Notes under the pieces: model-generated | Told to the model about the DNA's origin: nothing | Database searches by the model: none | What the model saw: the letters and a program-made list of their open reading frames with translations, nothing else | NCBI RefSeq assembly: GCF_000003815.2 | Contig: NC_049984.1 | Coordinates: 735,004-799,003, forward strand | Source: Branchiostoma floridae | Lineage: Eukaryota; Chordata; Leptocardii; Amphioxiformes; Branchiostomatidae | Direction of reading: 5' to 3' | Length of the DNA: 64,000 bases | Made by a program: the position numbers and the translations under genes | In this document: in pieces, positions 13,101-25,400 of the stretch | Numbering within the stretch: the first letter of the stretch is position 1 | Layout: every line of letters starts with the position of its first letter

Positions 13101-15899
13101 TATCACCCGACACACCATATCGGAAGGCGTTTGGGGGTCTATCGGGCCAAGAAAATAACAAGAGCGACGTCGAGTAGAGTTTATACGAAGTTTCTGCAGT
13201 TAAAGATGCAAGGACAGTTGGCGTTGATTACATGAAGATAGGATATAAAAACGCCACTGGGAGTTGGATACTCTACCACAGAAACTTTGTAGCAAAATTG
13301 ACCATTGTTTCGAGTATCGCCAATTCACAGATGTTTATAGACAATCAGGTCCAGGTTCAAGTTTGTATCTGAAACTGATCCTCTGGACCTGAACCGGACC
13401 TGTACCTAAATTTTCTGTACTAATACCCACTCTAACCAACAATAGATTTTTCATTTTTGCTCTTTCACATCTCATTCTTTGACTTTATATTTACTTTGGC
13501 ATTCTAGAACACAAGGTATCTGTTTCCTATCTGTTTTTTTTTCAATCTACGGCATATAAGTTATGTGTTCATTTCACAACTGATTTGTACGATTTACAGT
13601 ATGGTCGAAAACCTTTTTTTGGAAACGGCTGAAAATTGATGCGCGTGCGGATGTGATACATATAATCAAATCAATACGGCCTTACTAAACGGATAAAATC
13701 TGATACAACAGTAACTTTCTACAACAGTGTTCTATATGCTTTTGTAAAGGGCTGGAAAGGCGAAACGCTGTAACGGATTTAGCATAGTCATGCAAGTCAA
13801 AGACATATGTTACATACCATGACATATACACTTTAATCTGACACAGAAAAGTCTCATCTTTGTTTTGTTTTGCTCTTGACATTTAGGACAGCGTCAAGCC
13901 GCTCATCTTCGGCAGTTGATGACGTCAGAGTTCAAAGATCACCTCCGCATCTCAGACGAAGTCTTCCTGATGAACTGTAAGGAGACCAGAACAGCTGAGA
14001 TGGACCGGCTCAAGAAACTGCTGGCCACGATGAAGATTAATATGTCAGAGGTACGTGTGTGTAATAACAGCAGATCTAGATGATACTAGACATTGCACTG
14101 GGAAAATATTTGCAATTATAGTCCACTTATCATGGAATTCCCATTTACAAATTACAGCACCAGCGCCAAATGCCCAAACTGTGCGCCGAAATCTCCAAAC
14201 AGCTGTCCAGCTGGTGTAAGAAGAAGTGCAGCCCAAAGTGTCCGGTACTGAGGTGGCCAGGCTACGTGGACGCAGTCAAAGAGATCGACCCGCATGTGGA
14301 GGAGGACTTTCTCAGGAAGTCTACAAGATTTCTGGACCATCTGGGGGAGGCAAGCTGCCCCTTACATCATTATACATGTATATATATACATATTTATGAA
14401 ATGTATATGTACTCGTATATGTATGCGTGTATGTATTAGTAATTTGGTTCGGATTACTCCGACGTACTTGCCCGAACTATGGAACCCAGTGTTATTCCTA
14501 TATTGTAATGTCTATTGTCTAGTCTCCTTGAGATGCGATACAACCATGCATGAAGGCAGATGTGACCAAGTTATATACCAAATTTCTGTTACAGGTTATC
14601 TTCAACAGTCCGGGTACTTCTGATCCCATCATTGTCCTGAAGCCCAACTGGCTCTGCACTGACGTCATCGGTCCAATGATGGCACCAGTCAACTTCCCCA
14701 TTCCCCGCCCGGAGAGAACAAGCGAAGACTACGTCACCAGGGCGGAGATCCAGCGCGTCTTCCAAGACGTTGCTGACGTGGATCTCCTCATCACCCTGCT
14801 GCAAGAGTTCCAGCTCTGCCACACCTATGACGGACAGACCTTCATCTTCCCAGGGCTGCTGACACAAACCATGCCTCCTGACAAGTGGCAACCAACACCC
14901 GAGCCAAAGGTGGTCTACTTTGGGAAGCAAGTCCAGTGTGCCGGCTCAACTGACATGTTCTCCTCCGGGTTCTTTCCCCGAGTGCAGACCCACCTGATGA
15001 GGGAGCTGGAGAATCGCCCGCTGCTATGGAGGGATGGCGCAAAATGTTGGGACTTTGATGTGGAAGGTCTGATCAAACTCTCTCCGGACGGCCGTGCAGT
15101 CAACATCTGTGTCCGGAGTGCGCAGGGTGACAAGGTGCAGTGTGGCAAGATGCTGCAGCAGCTGGAGAACATCATCGCTGATGTGCTGGATGAGTGCAGC
15201 CCAGGAACAGGCACAGTTGAGAAGGTGCTCAGCGCTCGTGCACTTAAGGAACACAGGGAGGAATTCTACTCCTATGGCAAGGAAGAGATCAGCAAAGCAG
15301 AGGGCGGTACAATCTCCCATCCCACCCTCGGGTTCAAGGAACAGGTCAGTGACCTGCTGTGCGAGCAGACCCCGCTCACCAGGAACCGCCCAGAGCTGGT
15401 CCAGGCCTTGCGGCACGTGGAGCCAATCCTGGACCACCTGCAGGCACGTGACATCCTTACTGTGGAGGAGTGTGACGTCATCAGGGCCAACAGCACGCCC
15501 CAGGATCGCGCACGCGGGCTGTTGGACACTGTGGGGACGAAGGGAGAAGACGCGCTTCAGGTGTTCCAGTCAGTCCTGGGGGAGGTTGAGCCACGAGCAG
15601 CAGACTTGCTGATGTCCTCACAGCGGACCGATGAGCTACAGGACCAGGAGGCCCAGCTGACCAGACACCGCCCTGAGCTGGTGCAGGCCCTGCGGCACGT
15701 GGAGCCGCTCCTGGACCATCTGCAGGCGATGGCGGTCCTCAGCACGGAGGAGTGTGACGTCATCAGGGTCAAAGGTACGCCCCAGGACCGCGCACGCGCA
15801 CTGCTGGACACCGTGGGAGCAAAGCCTGGAGATGCACGTCAGGTGTTCAAGGCCGTCCTGGAGGAGGTGAACCCGGAGGCTGCGGAAATGATGCAGTAA
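7170..15899 (+). CDS. Ankyrin-Roc-COR-CARD-CARD protein (ROCO family, DAPK-like without kinase)
   Basis: Eleven exons join in phase: 7170-7179, 8165-8286, 8650-8748, 10240-10338, 11757-11813, 12072-12203, 12321-12563, 12882-12981, 13887-14050, 14158-14349, 14595-15899; 840 residues. The start is supported because MAAG splits across intron 1 in the correct phase. Ankyrin repeats span residues about 10-129; two of them are single 99-nt, 33-residue exons. The Roc GTPase has a P-loop GMAETGKS (158-165), DFAGQ (216-220) and SHAD (278-281). COR follows at about 345-600. Two CARD-like domains are at about 667-745 and 761-840 (RPELVQALRHVEP, DRAR.LLDTVG). Roc-COR proteins are GTP-regulated dimeric scaffolds; CARDs recruit CARD partners in apoptosis and innate immunity. 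A cytosolic signalling role is inference. The intron at 14350-14594 has a GC donor. The exon 6 acceptor at 12070-12071 has a weak pyrimidine tract and is the least certain junction. Confidence 0.88.
8749..10239 (+). other. Long intron of the ROCO/CARD gene
   Basis: No coding exon was recognised here. A short AATC-type simple repeat occurs near 9005-9035. The rest is unique-looking AT-rich sequence that may hold decayed repeats I cannot name. Confidence 0.6.
11017..11536. mobile_element. piggyBac-like MITE with TTAA duplications
   Basis: The ends are inverted repeats AGGGGCATTCCACTCC...GGAGTGGAATGCCCCT flanked by TTAA at 11013-11016 and 11537-11540. The element is 520 bp, has no transposase ORF, and sits in an intron of the ROCO/CARD gene. 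TTAA duplications are the hallmark of the piggyBac superfamily. Confidence 0.75.
13340..13420. mobile_element. Fragment related to the hAT-like MITE at 58885-59323
   Basis: It contains ATCAGGTCCAGG and GGACCTGAACCGGACCTG, the same motifs as the interior of the 58.9-kb element, without intact ends. It is intronic. Confidence 0.45.
15375..15896 (+). repeat. Internal duplication encoding tandem CARDs
   Basis: Two copies about 282 bp apart (from 15375 and from 15657) encode matching 94-residue segments within one exon. Long stretches are near identical, for example CGGCACGTGGAGCC in both. This points to a fairly recent or conserved tandem duplication. Confidence 0.85.
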
Positions 15900-16536
15900 A
15901 CTTGGCCTTGAAGTCCCCGTACTTGTTGGTCATTCACGGCTGCATTTGTGTATGGCACATATCACGGAGAGATTGGGGTTAAATGATGACACGTGCACGT
16001 TCAGTTCCTGGAACTTGACATTGATTTTTAAATCTTTGTTAATATCGGTAATAATAACCAATTTTTAGCAAGGCCCTAAAATAGTGAAGTTGTGATGGGA
16101 AATGGATCTACCAAAGATAACCAAGCTTTGCAGTTAACAAACTGATTCTTTTGAAACCTCATTCTTTCCGTGGATGACTAGAGGGCAGCTTCTGAACATC
16201 TTCAGAACTAATGTGTAAATCTGGTAGCAATAATTTGAATAGGGTGCTACATTCCTAGTGGGACTTGTAATCAATGTACATGTACATTGATTTTCACCTA
16301 CGATGTTATCTATTACATTGCAAAAACGTATTCTAGAATCTGCAGTCTCCCTGTCGCTGAATAATTTGGTCACAAAGGATGACATTTTGAGGCCGATCTA
16401 ATGTTGATCGATGTACCTTCAGAGCGAGACAAGAGTGGAACACACTTTATAAAACACTACTATTAAATTGATGAGATTATTGCTTATATCTTGCATTACT
16501 TCAGGTGGCCATGTTTTTGGAACCGAAGTTGGACAC

Positions 16537-16542
16537 AATAAA
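16537..16542 (+). terminator. Candidate poly(A) signal of the ROCO/CARD gene
   Basis: AATAAA about 640 bp after the stop, just before the convergent TOP1 3' end. A perfect short palindrome (AATGTACATGTACATT) lies near 16272. Nothing else was recognised in 15900-16940. Confidence 0.45.
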
Positions 16543-16942
16543 CTCATGATATTCAGACTGTTTTTCTTGGGTTACGTGCAAGACAAGATCAGATATAATC
16601 TGTGTACAATCTCTCGTCCAGGCCACACTGTCTTAAATGCGTTGTTGTCACCAGGGGGGAGCTGGATTTACAGAGGATAGAAAAAATCTTGGGCTGAACT
16701 AACTCCTGGTGAAGACCAATAGATTGTGTTAACAACCTACAAACATCATTCTCCAAGTAGAGGTTTCCAGGGATGGTGGTACCTAGGATTGCTCCTTGCT
16801 TCCCCCCTTACCATTCAAAAGGCATGTTCAAAGCGTACCAGCCCCAACCGAAACCTCTGATTGGAGAATGCTACATATTGTAAACAAAACTAACCACCAG
16901 TCAGAAGTGATGAGACAAAGCAAGCCTTGGTGTTGGTCCGTG

Positions 16943-16948
16943 TTTATT
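16943..16948 (-). terminator. Candidate poly(A) signal of TOP1
   Basis: AATAAA on the minus strand about 2.5 kb after the TOP1 stop at 19425. If it is used, 16925-19424 is TOP1 3'UTR. No ORF in that stretch looked real, and a closer signal could exist. Confidence 0.4.
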
Positions 16949-19099
16949 ACAAAACAACTGGTGTGAAGTCTTCAATAGGTACATGTTCTATGGCTGGAGG
17001 TATGTCCTCACTATGGTCACCTGGTACATGTATGACAAGGTATGTTATCACTATGGTTACCCATTGCTATGGTAACCTGCTCAGGCAACCTGAAGCAGCA
17101 CAGCAGGCGAGAGCAAGGTCAATTTTTATACTTGACAGTAAAAACGAGCAGTAGCCTGGAGGTTCCCAGAGGCTCCAGTACTGTAACAGTTGTTTTTCGG
17201 TGTGACTAGGGTGGGGTGGTTGGAGTTCTGTATGAGTATGTTTTTAAGCTAAGACAGTTGGGGGCGTTTTGGGGAGCATGCCCGCCTGCTGGCTGCTCCA
17301 GGCTTAGTCAGCAGAAAAGCAGTCATTGTACACAGAAATGTACAGTGAACAGAACCATCTGGAATGGGAAACAGAATCCTTTTATCTAAAGACTACGTCA
17401 CGCCAGCTCTCATGGACCAATTCTTACAGCTACACCGGATTAAAACACTCAAATTAAAAGATAAAGCCACACCATTTATAATCTGATTAAAACACAATCT
17501 GCAGCCGAGAGTCTCATTGTAACCAAGGTTAGTAAAGGCTGCTCCAGGAGAGGGGGAGGGGGGCGTCTGGTGAACAGTTAAACCCTAGAGTTAACAGAAC
17601 ACAGCTTTTCACCTACAGAGAGAAGATGGTCGGGTGCACAAGCAAGTTACAAAAATTAATCTAACTTGTACAGTCTCAAACTCTAACATTAACCACAGTT
17701 TCTGCCTTGCTGATGCGCACAAAAGAATCTCTCTGGTTTTCGTTAAGAACTGTGCTACACCACTTTACACCCAAACCACTGCCAAGGTCACAGATAAAAC
17801 TGTGTTCTGCTACCTGAAAACCGTAACTGTCCCCCAGACCACACCCTGCCCAGCTGCCCTGGAGTAGGCATGATTTTTCATTTCTGATGAGACGAGAAGT
17901 AAGAAAATCTTTGGTGTGGCCGCACGGCTAGCAGCAGTCTTCTACACAGACTTCTGCAGCAAATAAAAAACCTTAGCACTTCGACACACACTTCTACCAG
18001 TCATTCACACTTCCACCAGTTTCGGAAGCTCTGCTGTTTGCTACATTGTACAGTTTGACACATTTCGGCAGCAACATTTACCCCCCGATACAGCAGCGAA
18101 TTGTCAGCAAATTCATTGGGGACATCCTGTATTTTCCACACTCAGGAGAACATTGACAGTTAACTAAGATGAGAAGGCTTGGGCGGGACCTCAGCAGCAG
18201 TTACAAGTTGAGCCCGGAACAAGGCAGGCTTACACAAACTTAACAGAGCATTACTACAGGACCTTCTGGGGTTACACTGAGGTAATGGTTAATCTTAACA
18301 CTGAGTCATGATCAGTGCAGGAGTCAAAACCAACATGCCTGTCTGTCCGGATGCACGCTGGGAAATTCAGGTCAAACATGTTGCAGCATCAGACTGAAGC
18401 GTTCCCTGTGCATGTGTGTACAGTACAGTACAGCCTGGTCAGGTTTAGGTCTAGTCTTCCACAATCTTACACTTAAGCTCATATCTCTGGTCACGGATAC
18501 ATTATGGTAGATACAGATTTGGTTGTGAAACATGAGAAATCTGTTCTCCTGAAAGATTTGCCTGACCGAAGGTTCTGGACACAGTAAGAGAGGGCAGACA
18601 GGCATGTGGGGCGCCTGACCAGAGGCACAGGACACAGTAGCTGATGGGATCGGGGCAGACAGGCATGTAGGGCGAAGGTTGTTGGGTGAAGGCAAGGTCA
18701 GGCTATCTAACATCTACCTAACGTCTGTTACGACCCCAGAAAGGTCACTAGGTGAAGGGTCAGACACGGTTGTGAGCAGCTCTGCCTGTGGCTGCCGGAC
18801 TCCTTACTGGGGACCACCATGGGCTGGGCGGACTGTGCACCAACTCACCACCACGGTACCCGGGGTTCTCACAGGCCCACATCACAGAATATCTGTCCGC
18901 TGGGCAGACTCCTGGTTCATAGAATTCAACAAAAGGAGACGACTTCTAATCTATCCTACAATTCATAGTAAAATCAGCCGACAGCCAGCTGAGTACAGCC
19001 TGGTCACTTGAGCAGACATATCACCTCATGCAATTCTATGCTAATTAGTAGTTCATATTCCAAAAGGGGCAGATCTGCATAATCAACTATACTCAACTG

Positions 19100-19325
19100 G
19101 AAGCCTTGTAACCATGGTTACTGTCTTGCTCATGACCATGGTTACCGTGTCTTGCCTGTAACCATGGTTACCAGAAAGGATGGCATGTAGGTGGCCATGG
19201 TATTGATCACCAAGAATGACCGTAACCATGGCAACACTTGACACGCAGACTTGTAACCATGGTTGCCAAGAGCTTCCCTGTGTAACCATAATTACAGTAG
19301 AGTGTTTGCTGTAACTATGGAAACA
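19100..19325. repeat. Cluster of CCATGG-centred palindromes (X-box-like)
   Basis: About eight copies of GTAACCATGGTTAC or close variants occur within 225 bp of the presumed TOP1 3'UTR. At least one, GTAACCATGGCAAC near 19221, fits the RFX X-box consensus GTNRCC-NN-RGYAAC exactly. Related motifs recur in TOP1 introns. Confidence 0.7.
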
Positions 19326-19424
19326 CATGACATGTAAGTTGTAACCACAGAAAAGTACAGAGGTTTGTGGTTCATGTCTTGAGAAGACGGCAGACTCCTT
19401 GGAGGGCGTCTTGAAGAGGCTTGG

Positions 19425-22400
19425 TTAGAACTCGAAGGTCTCGTCGGCCATGTCGAGGGCCCAGGCAAACTTGTCCCGCTGCGTCTTATTGTAGATCTTC
19501 TCCACTGGGACTTCCCACTTCTTACACCTGGGGGGGTACAGAACAGGGTTAGCATGGGACTTCCCACTTCTTACACCTGGGGGATGGGGAAGGCGTTAGA
19601 GGGTGTGGTTTCTGAACAGGAAATCTACCTCAGATACCAGGGAATGCAATAATCATGCAATTAAGACCATAGCTGTGTGTATATACGAGGGGTGATCAGC
19701 CTCACCCAGAAATACTAAGCACAACTCAAATTTCGAAGTACAACTTCATAGTATGAATTTGAATGTAAGTTCATGTGTGACGGTAGTCAACATTATGTTA
19801 CAATTTAAGACTTTATATCCGTACACAAAATAAAGCGCGAACCAACAAGCTTTCGATCAGTCCTCTGATCCTTCTCAAGTATGATCCTTCATAGTATGAA
19901 GTCTTCTATCAATATCCTCCAAATTTCAAATCATTGGAGTCATTACTTTCCAGGCATTCGTTTTTTTTAAATTAGAAGGTAAGTGGCGAGAAAAACAAGC
20001 ATGAATTGTGTCAGACATGTGTGGGTCGAGTTCTCCATGCAGTAAATTCTTTGTCATTAACAAAAGACAAAAAACAAACATTGTCAAAATGTTTGATAAT
20101 GATTTTCTTCCTATTTCATGCAGGAAGAAGTGGGTAATTGACTTTCAGCAGCACAAGTTGACCCGCACACCTCAGGTCACAGCTCAATTGTCCACGTTTT
20201 TTTCCTTCTGCCTTACCTATCGTTATTGGGTGCCGCCCACAAATTAGTAATGATCACACTAATTTGAATTTTGGTACACATTGATATAAGACTATGCTCC
20301 GAAATCTGAGTTGTGCTTATTATTTCTGGGTGACGCCGAGAACTTATTAAACACCCCTCGTAAGTGCTTGTTTACCAGACCATGCCACAGACATGCAAGG
20401 GTCGAGGTTAGCATGTGTTTGTTAAGTGCTGACCCTGGTTATGAGGTATGTGTTTGTTTGTTTGTTTTCTATTTGTTTATTTGTTTGTTACTCACCATGC
20501 CACAGAGATGCGTGGGTCCAGGTAGTTGAGCTTGGAGGTGCCGAGAGCGATCTCTTTGTTCTCCTCCTGGGGGGGGAACAACAACAGCTGAGGTCAGATT
20601 TCTGCCATGAAACCACTGATAAGTCCAACCCAAACATGGCCCACACTATAAGGGGGGATGTTACTACAACGTGAAGGCAGGTAGGTAAGGTGTCAGTGGC
20701 CTGTACCACTTCTAAACGGGGGTGTTACCTTGTCAGTGGCCTGTACCAACTCTAAAAGGAGGTGTTACCTTGTCAGTGGCCTGTACCACTTCTAAAGGGG
20801 GGTGTTACCTTGTCAGTGGCCTGTACCACTTCTAAACGGGGGTGTTACCTTGTCAGTGGCCTGTACCACTTCTAAACGGGGGTGTTACCTTGTCAGTGGC
20901 CTGTACCACTTCTAAACGGGGGTGTTACCTTGTCAGTGGCCTGCACCTCCAGCTTCATGAGCTGCTCCTCCAGACGTTCCATCTGCTTCTTCTTACGCTC
21001 CAACATCCTGCACAAACAAACAAACAAACAAACAAATAAACAAACAACAGTCAGGGTTAGAACACTAACCATTCTTACGCTACAACATCCTGGACAAACA
21101 AACAAAAACATGCAAACAACAGTCAGCATTATAAACACTCCTACCCTTCTTCCAATCCAACACACTAGACAAACAAACTAACAACACTGCGGGTTATGTA
21201 CAACCCAACACCCTGGGGAGAATCAAGACCATCATCAGGACTGTTTTCCTGGTAAGGAACAACTCTCCTGCTTGGCACACCTGAAGGAACCTTTACCTGC
21301 ATGTGTATGACATCTTGGCACACCAGAAGGAATGGTTACCGTGGTTACCTACCCCGCTGTCTTGGCGTCTCGTTTGTGCTTGTAGTCGGCCTTCAGCCCC
21401 TTGTACTCCTTCCTGGACTTCTTGATGTCTTCCTTCTTCTTGTCTATCTGTAATGCAGACAGGAACGTGTAAGTAATGAAGAGTGCACAACCAAACAGAC
21501 TTGTGAAGAGTAGACATGCCAACAACCCTTTAGAACATGACCATCATCTCTGACATTTTCAACCGGTAAACCACTTCATGGTGGGGCACACTAGTTCTGA
21601 TTAAGTGACGTTTTCTCCTTACCTTTGCCTGCAGGTTGCTCATGGACTTCTCGAATGTTTTGGGCACGGAGCGCTGATGGTTGCAGAGGATGGCCACGGC
21701 GCGGTTCGCTCGGTTGTACGACAGAATCTTGGCAGCTACAGAGTCCTCACCTGGGGAAGAAAAGGGAGGGTCAGCACGGACAAAGGCACTGTTTAATGTT
21801 ACTGTTTAACAGTACACACCAGCCCAGCCTGCAGGCCCTGCATATCACAGCACAATAAATATGATCCTAGTAGCAGACAGCTGCCAGTACGTTTAGGAGT
21901 CCCTCGCAGATCTTTCCTTACAAGAGCAAAAATAGCCCCATGAGAAGCGCGAAAGTCTTGCTTGAAATTTCTTCACTTTTCAAAGCATTGCCAAAACGTC
22001 ACTTCTTCTTCTTCTTAGTGTCACTTAAACAGCAGCTAGGGCCAAGCTGGCTTCCCTAAGCAGCACAACATTGCCCGACAACAGATCAGCAGTACTACAT
22101 TCCAACAGCTTCCATTCCTGTAGCTTGCAGTGCAGAAGCCTGCAGTGCAGAAGCCTGCAGTACAGAAGCCTGCAGTACAGAAGCCTGCAGTACAGAAGCC
22201 TGCAGTACAGAAGCCTGCAGTACAGAAGCCTGCAGTACAGAAGCCTGCAGTACAGAAGCCTGCAGTACAGAAGCCTGCTGTAGGCCTGCAGTGCAGCAGC
22301 CTGCGGTACAAAAGCCCGCAGTACAGCAGCCCAAGCCTGCAGAGAAAGGTCACACAGCAGGGTGGACATCTGACAAATGTCACCAGTTAAGCTACACATG

Positions 22401-25400
22401 ACTTTATCAGAAGTCTGAAAATCTGGAAAAGCTTTCAAGACGATTTCTGACGAGCATCTACAAGATGACCACCCTGCTTTGTGACACCTGAAGACGTTTG
22501 GGGGGTTCACCTGTCATGCCTGGACACCACAGCATGGCCAAGGGGGGGGGGGGGGGGGGAGGTACAGGAGGGGGTAAAGGTCAGGGGACAGGAGAAGAAA
22601 AAGGATGAAGATAAAACAAACATACAGAAACATGATGTCATGATGGGGAAATGGACAAAAGAGATGGGAGGGTCTGTGAAGTCATTGTACAGCAGAAAAG
22701 GACATGGTGAAAAACTGAAGGGGAAATCATGTGAGAAACTATTATGCAAAAATACTTGACAGTAATTCAAATAATCCTACACAAACTGATAAAAAGGGCT
22801 GATTAAAGGGTGCTGAAAGAACAATCTCAGTATTCATGTAAAACCTCCAATCATAAGTGATGAGCAATGGGAAACTACAGCCAAGTTGTGTATGATTTTG
22901 TACTGAAGCTCTTTGCTGTCAGGTTGTGTATGAGACTATTACATTCTGTTGGGTTTTGACTGTATTTTGTGTGTGTCTGGGTGTGTGTGGTTTATGTATT
23001 ACTACAAACTGTTAGTGTTAGTTGTGGCTGCTGATACAGGGTGTTGGAGGTGTTGTAAGTCCTGTGTGTTTGTGTGTGGTTTGTGAGTGTGTGTATGCGC
23101 GCGAGAGAGTGTGTGTGTGTGTGTGGTTTGTGTGTGTGTGTGTGAGTGTGTGCGTTGTGTGTGTGTACATAATTACGTACTGTTAGTAAGAAGTTGTAGT
23201 TGCTATTGCAGTGTGTTGGGGGCGTTGTAAGTCCTCTATGTGTGTGTGGCGTGTGTCTGTGAATGTGTGTGTGAGTATGTATTACGTACTGTTAGTCAGT
23301 AGTTGCAGCTGCTGCTGTAAGGTGTTGGAGGCATTGTAAGTCCTGTGTGTGTGTGTGCGAGAGGGAGTGTGTGTGGGCGTGCACGTGTGTGTGTATACAT
23401 GATTACGTACTGTTGGTCAGCAGTTGTAGTTGTTGCTGTAAGGTGTTGGAGGTGTTGTAAGTCCTGTGTGAGTGAGTGTGTGCATGTGTGTGCACGTCCT
23501 GTGTGTGTGTGTGAGTGTGTTTGTGAGTAATACGTACTGTTAGTGAGAAGTTGCAGTTGCTGCTGCAGAGTGTTGGAGGCGTTGCAAGTCCTGTGTGAGT
23601 GTGAGTGAGTGCGTGTGTGTGAGAGTGTGTGTCTGTGTGTGTGTGTGAGAGTGTGTGTGTGTGTGTGTGTGAGAGTGTGTGTCTGTGTGTGTGTGTGAGT
23701 GTGAGAGTGTAATAGTATTACGTACTGTTAGTGAGAAGTTGCAGCTGCTGCTGTAGAGTGTTGGAGGCGTTGTATGTCCTGTGTGTGTGTGAGTGTGTGT
23801 GTGTTGTGAGTGAGTGTGAGTGTGTGTGTGAGTGTGTACATGATTACGTACTGTTAGTGAAGAGTTGTAGCTGCTGCTGTAAGGTGTTGGAGGCGTTGTA
23901 CGTTCTGTGCGAGTGTGTGTGAGTGTGAGTGAGTGAGAGTGTGAGTGAGTGTGCTGCATACGTACTGTTAGTCAGCAGTTGCAGTTGCTGCTGCAGTGTG
24001 TTGGAGGCGTTGTACGTCCTGTGCGAGTGTGTGTGTGCGCGCGCGTGTATGTGAGTAATACGTACTGTTAGTGAGGAGCTGCAGCTGCTGCTGTAGTGTA
24101 TTGGAGGCGTTGTACGTCCTGTGTGTGTGTGTGTGCGTGCGTGCGCGTGTATGTGAGTAATACATACTGTTAGTCAGTAGCTGCAGCTGTTGCTGTAGTG
24201 TATTGGAGGCGTTGTATGTCCTTTGTGTGTGTGAGTGTGTACTAGTATTACGTACTGTTGGTGAGGAGCTGCAGCTGTTGCTGTAGTGTGTTGGAGGCAT
24301 TGTACGTCCTGAAGACCTTGGCCGTCAGACCCTCCATCATGTCCTGCAGGTGCTTGTTCAGGATCGTCGTGTTCAGCCGGTCGAACAGGTCGTCTCCGTC
24401 CGACTTGTTCTCCTTGAACAGCTGCAGGTTCTTAAACACCTGCAGGAGACACAAACATCTTAAACACCTGCATGAGACATAAACAAGGTTCTTAAACACC
24501 TGCACAAGACACAAACATCTTAAACACCTGCACAAGAAAAAAAACATCTTAAACACCTGCACAAGACACAAACATCTTAAACACATGCACAAGACACAAA
24601 CATCTTAAACACCTGCACAAGACACAAACATCTTAAACACCTGCACAAGACACAAACATCTTAAACACCTGCACAAGACACAAACATCTTAAACACCTGC
24701 ACAAGACACAAACATCTTAAACACCTGCACAAGACACAAACATCTTAAACACCTGCACAAGACACAAACAAGGTTCTTAAACACCAGTACAAGACACAAA
24801 CAAGGTTCTGATTCACCCCAGCTCCTCAGCAGTCCTGACTGGTGTTTTCAAACAACTCTCAACAGAGCTGCCTGTTCACCAAAACACTCAGCCACACCCG
24901 TGAATAGTTTCATCAGGTTGGTACGTCACTGAATTAAGAGACTCTTTTTACACAACCATTGTTTTATTCACACCGACATTTCAGGGCGATTTTGACTGGT
25001 TTACATTGTACTGCAGGACAGGTGTTGATTGCTCACAGTTTACATGCGGTCACAAAGCGTAAAGTATTTACATGTGTACAGACAGATGTATGCAAAATAT
25101 TTACAATGTGGTCCCAGCCACACCAAATTCAACCCTCAGGCTAATATGTAAAACCTTAAACTGATGACCTTTACCCTATCCCATCTTCTTCTCCACGCCC
25201 ACAAAGTTGAGGGAAGAGCTCAAACTGACGACCTATGACTTATGACCTAACTGACCTTCTTCTCCACAGCCACGAAGTTGTGGTAGCGGATGGAATCTTT
25301 TCCCAGGAAGTCAAACTCGACCACGAACTCCTTGCCCTCGTGTTCGCGGTGAAGGTTGATGTGCTCGACACGCAGAGAGCAGCAGCCGACCGTGTCTGCC

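Noticed and set aside
15024..15811. Antisense frames over the ROCO/CARD last exon
   Set aside because: They overlap well-supported sense coding sequence with COR and CARD motifs and have no recognisable domain of their own.
22025..22510. Repeat frames such as YCRLL or VQKPA near 22.2 kb
   Set aside because: Shadow frames of the 15-bp minisatellite; intronic to TOP1.
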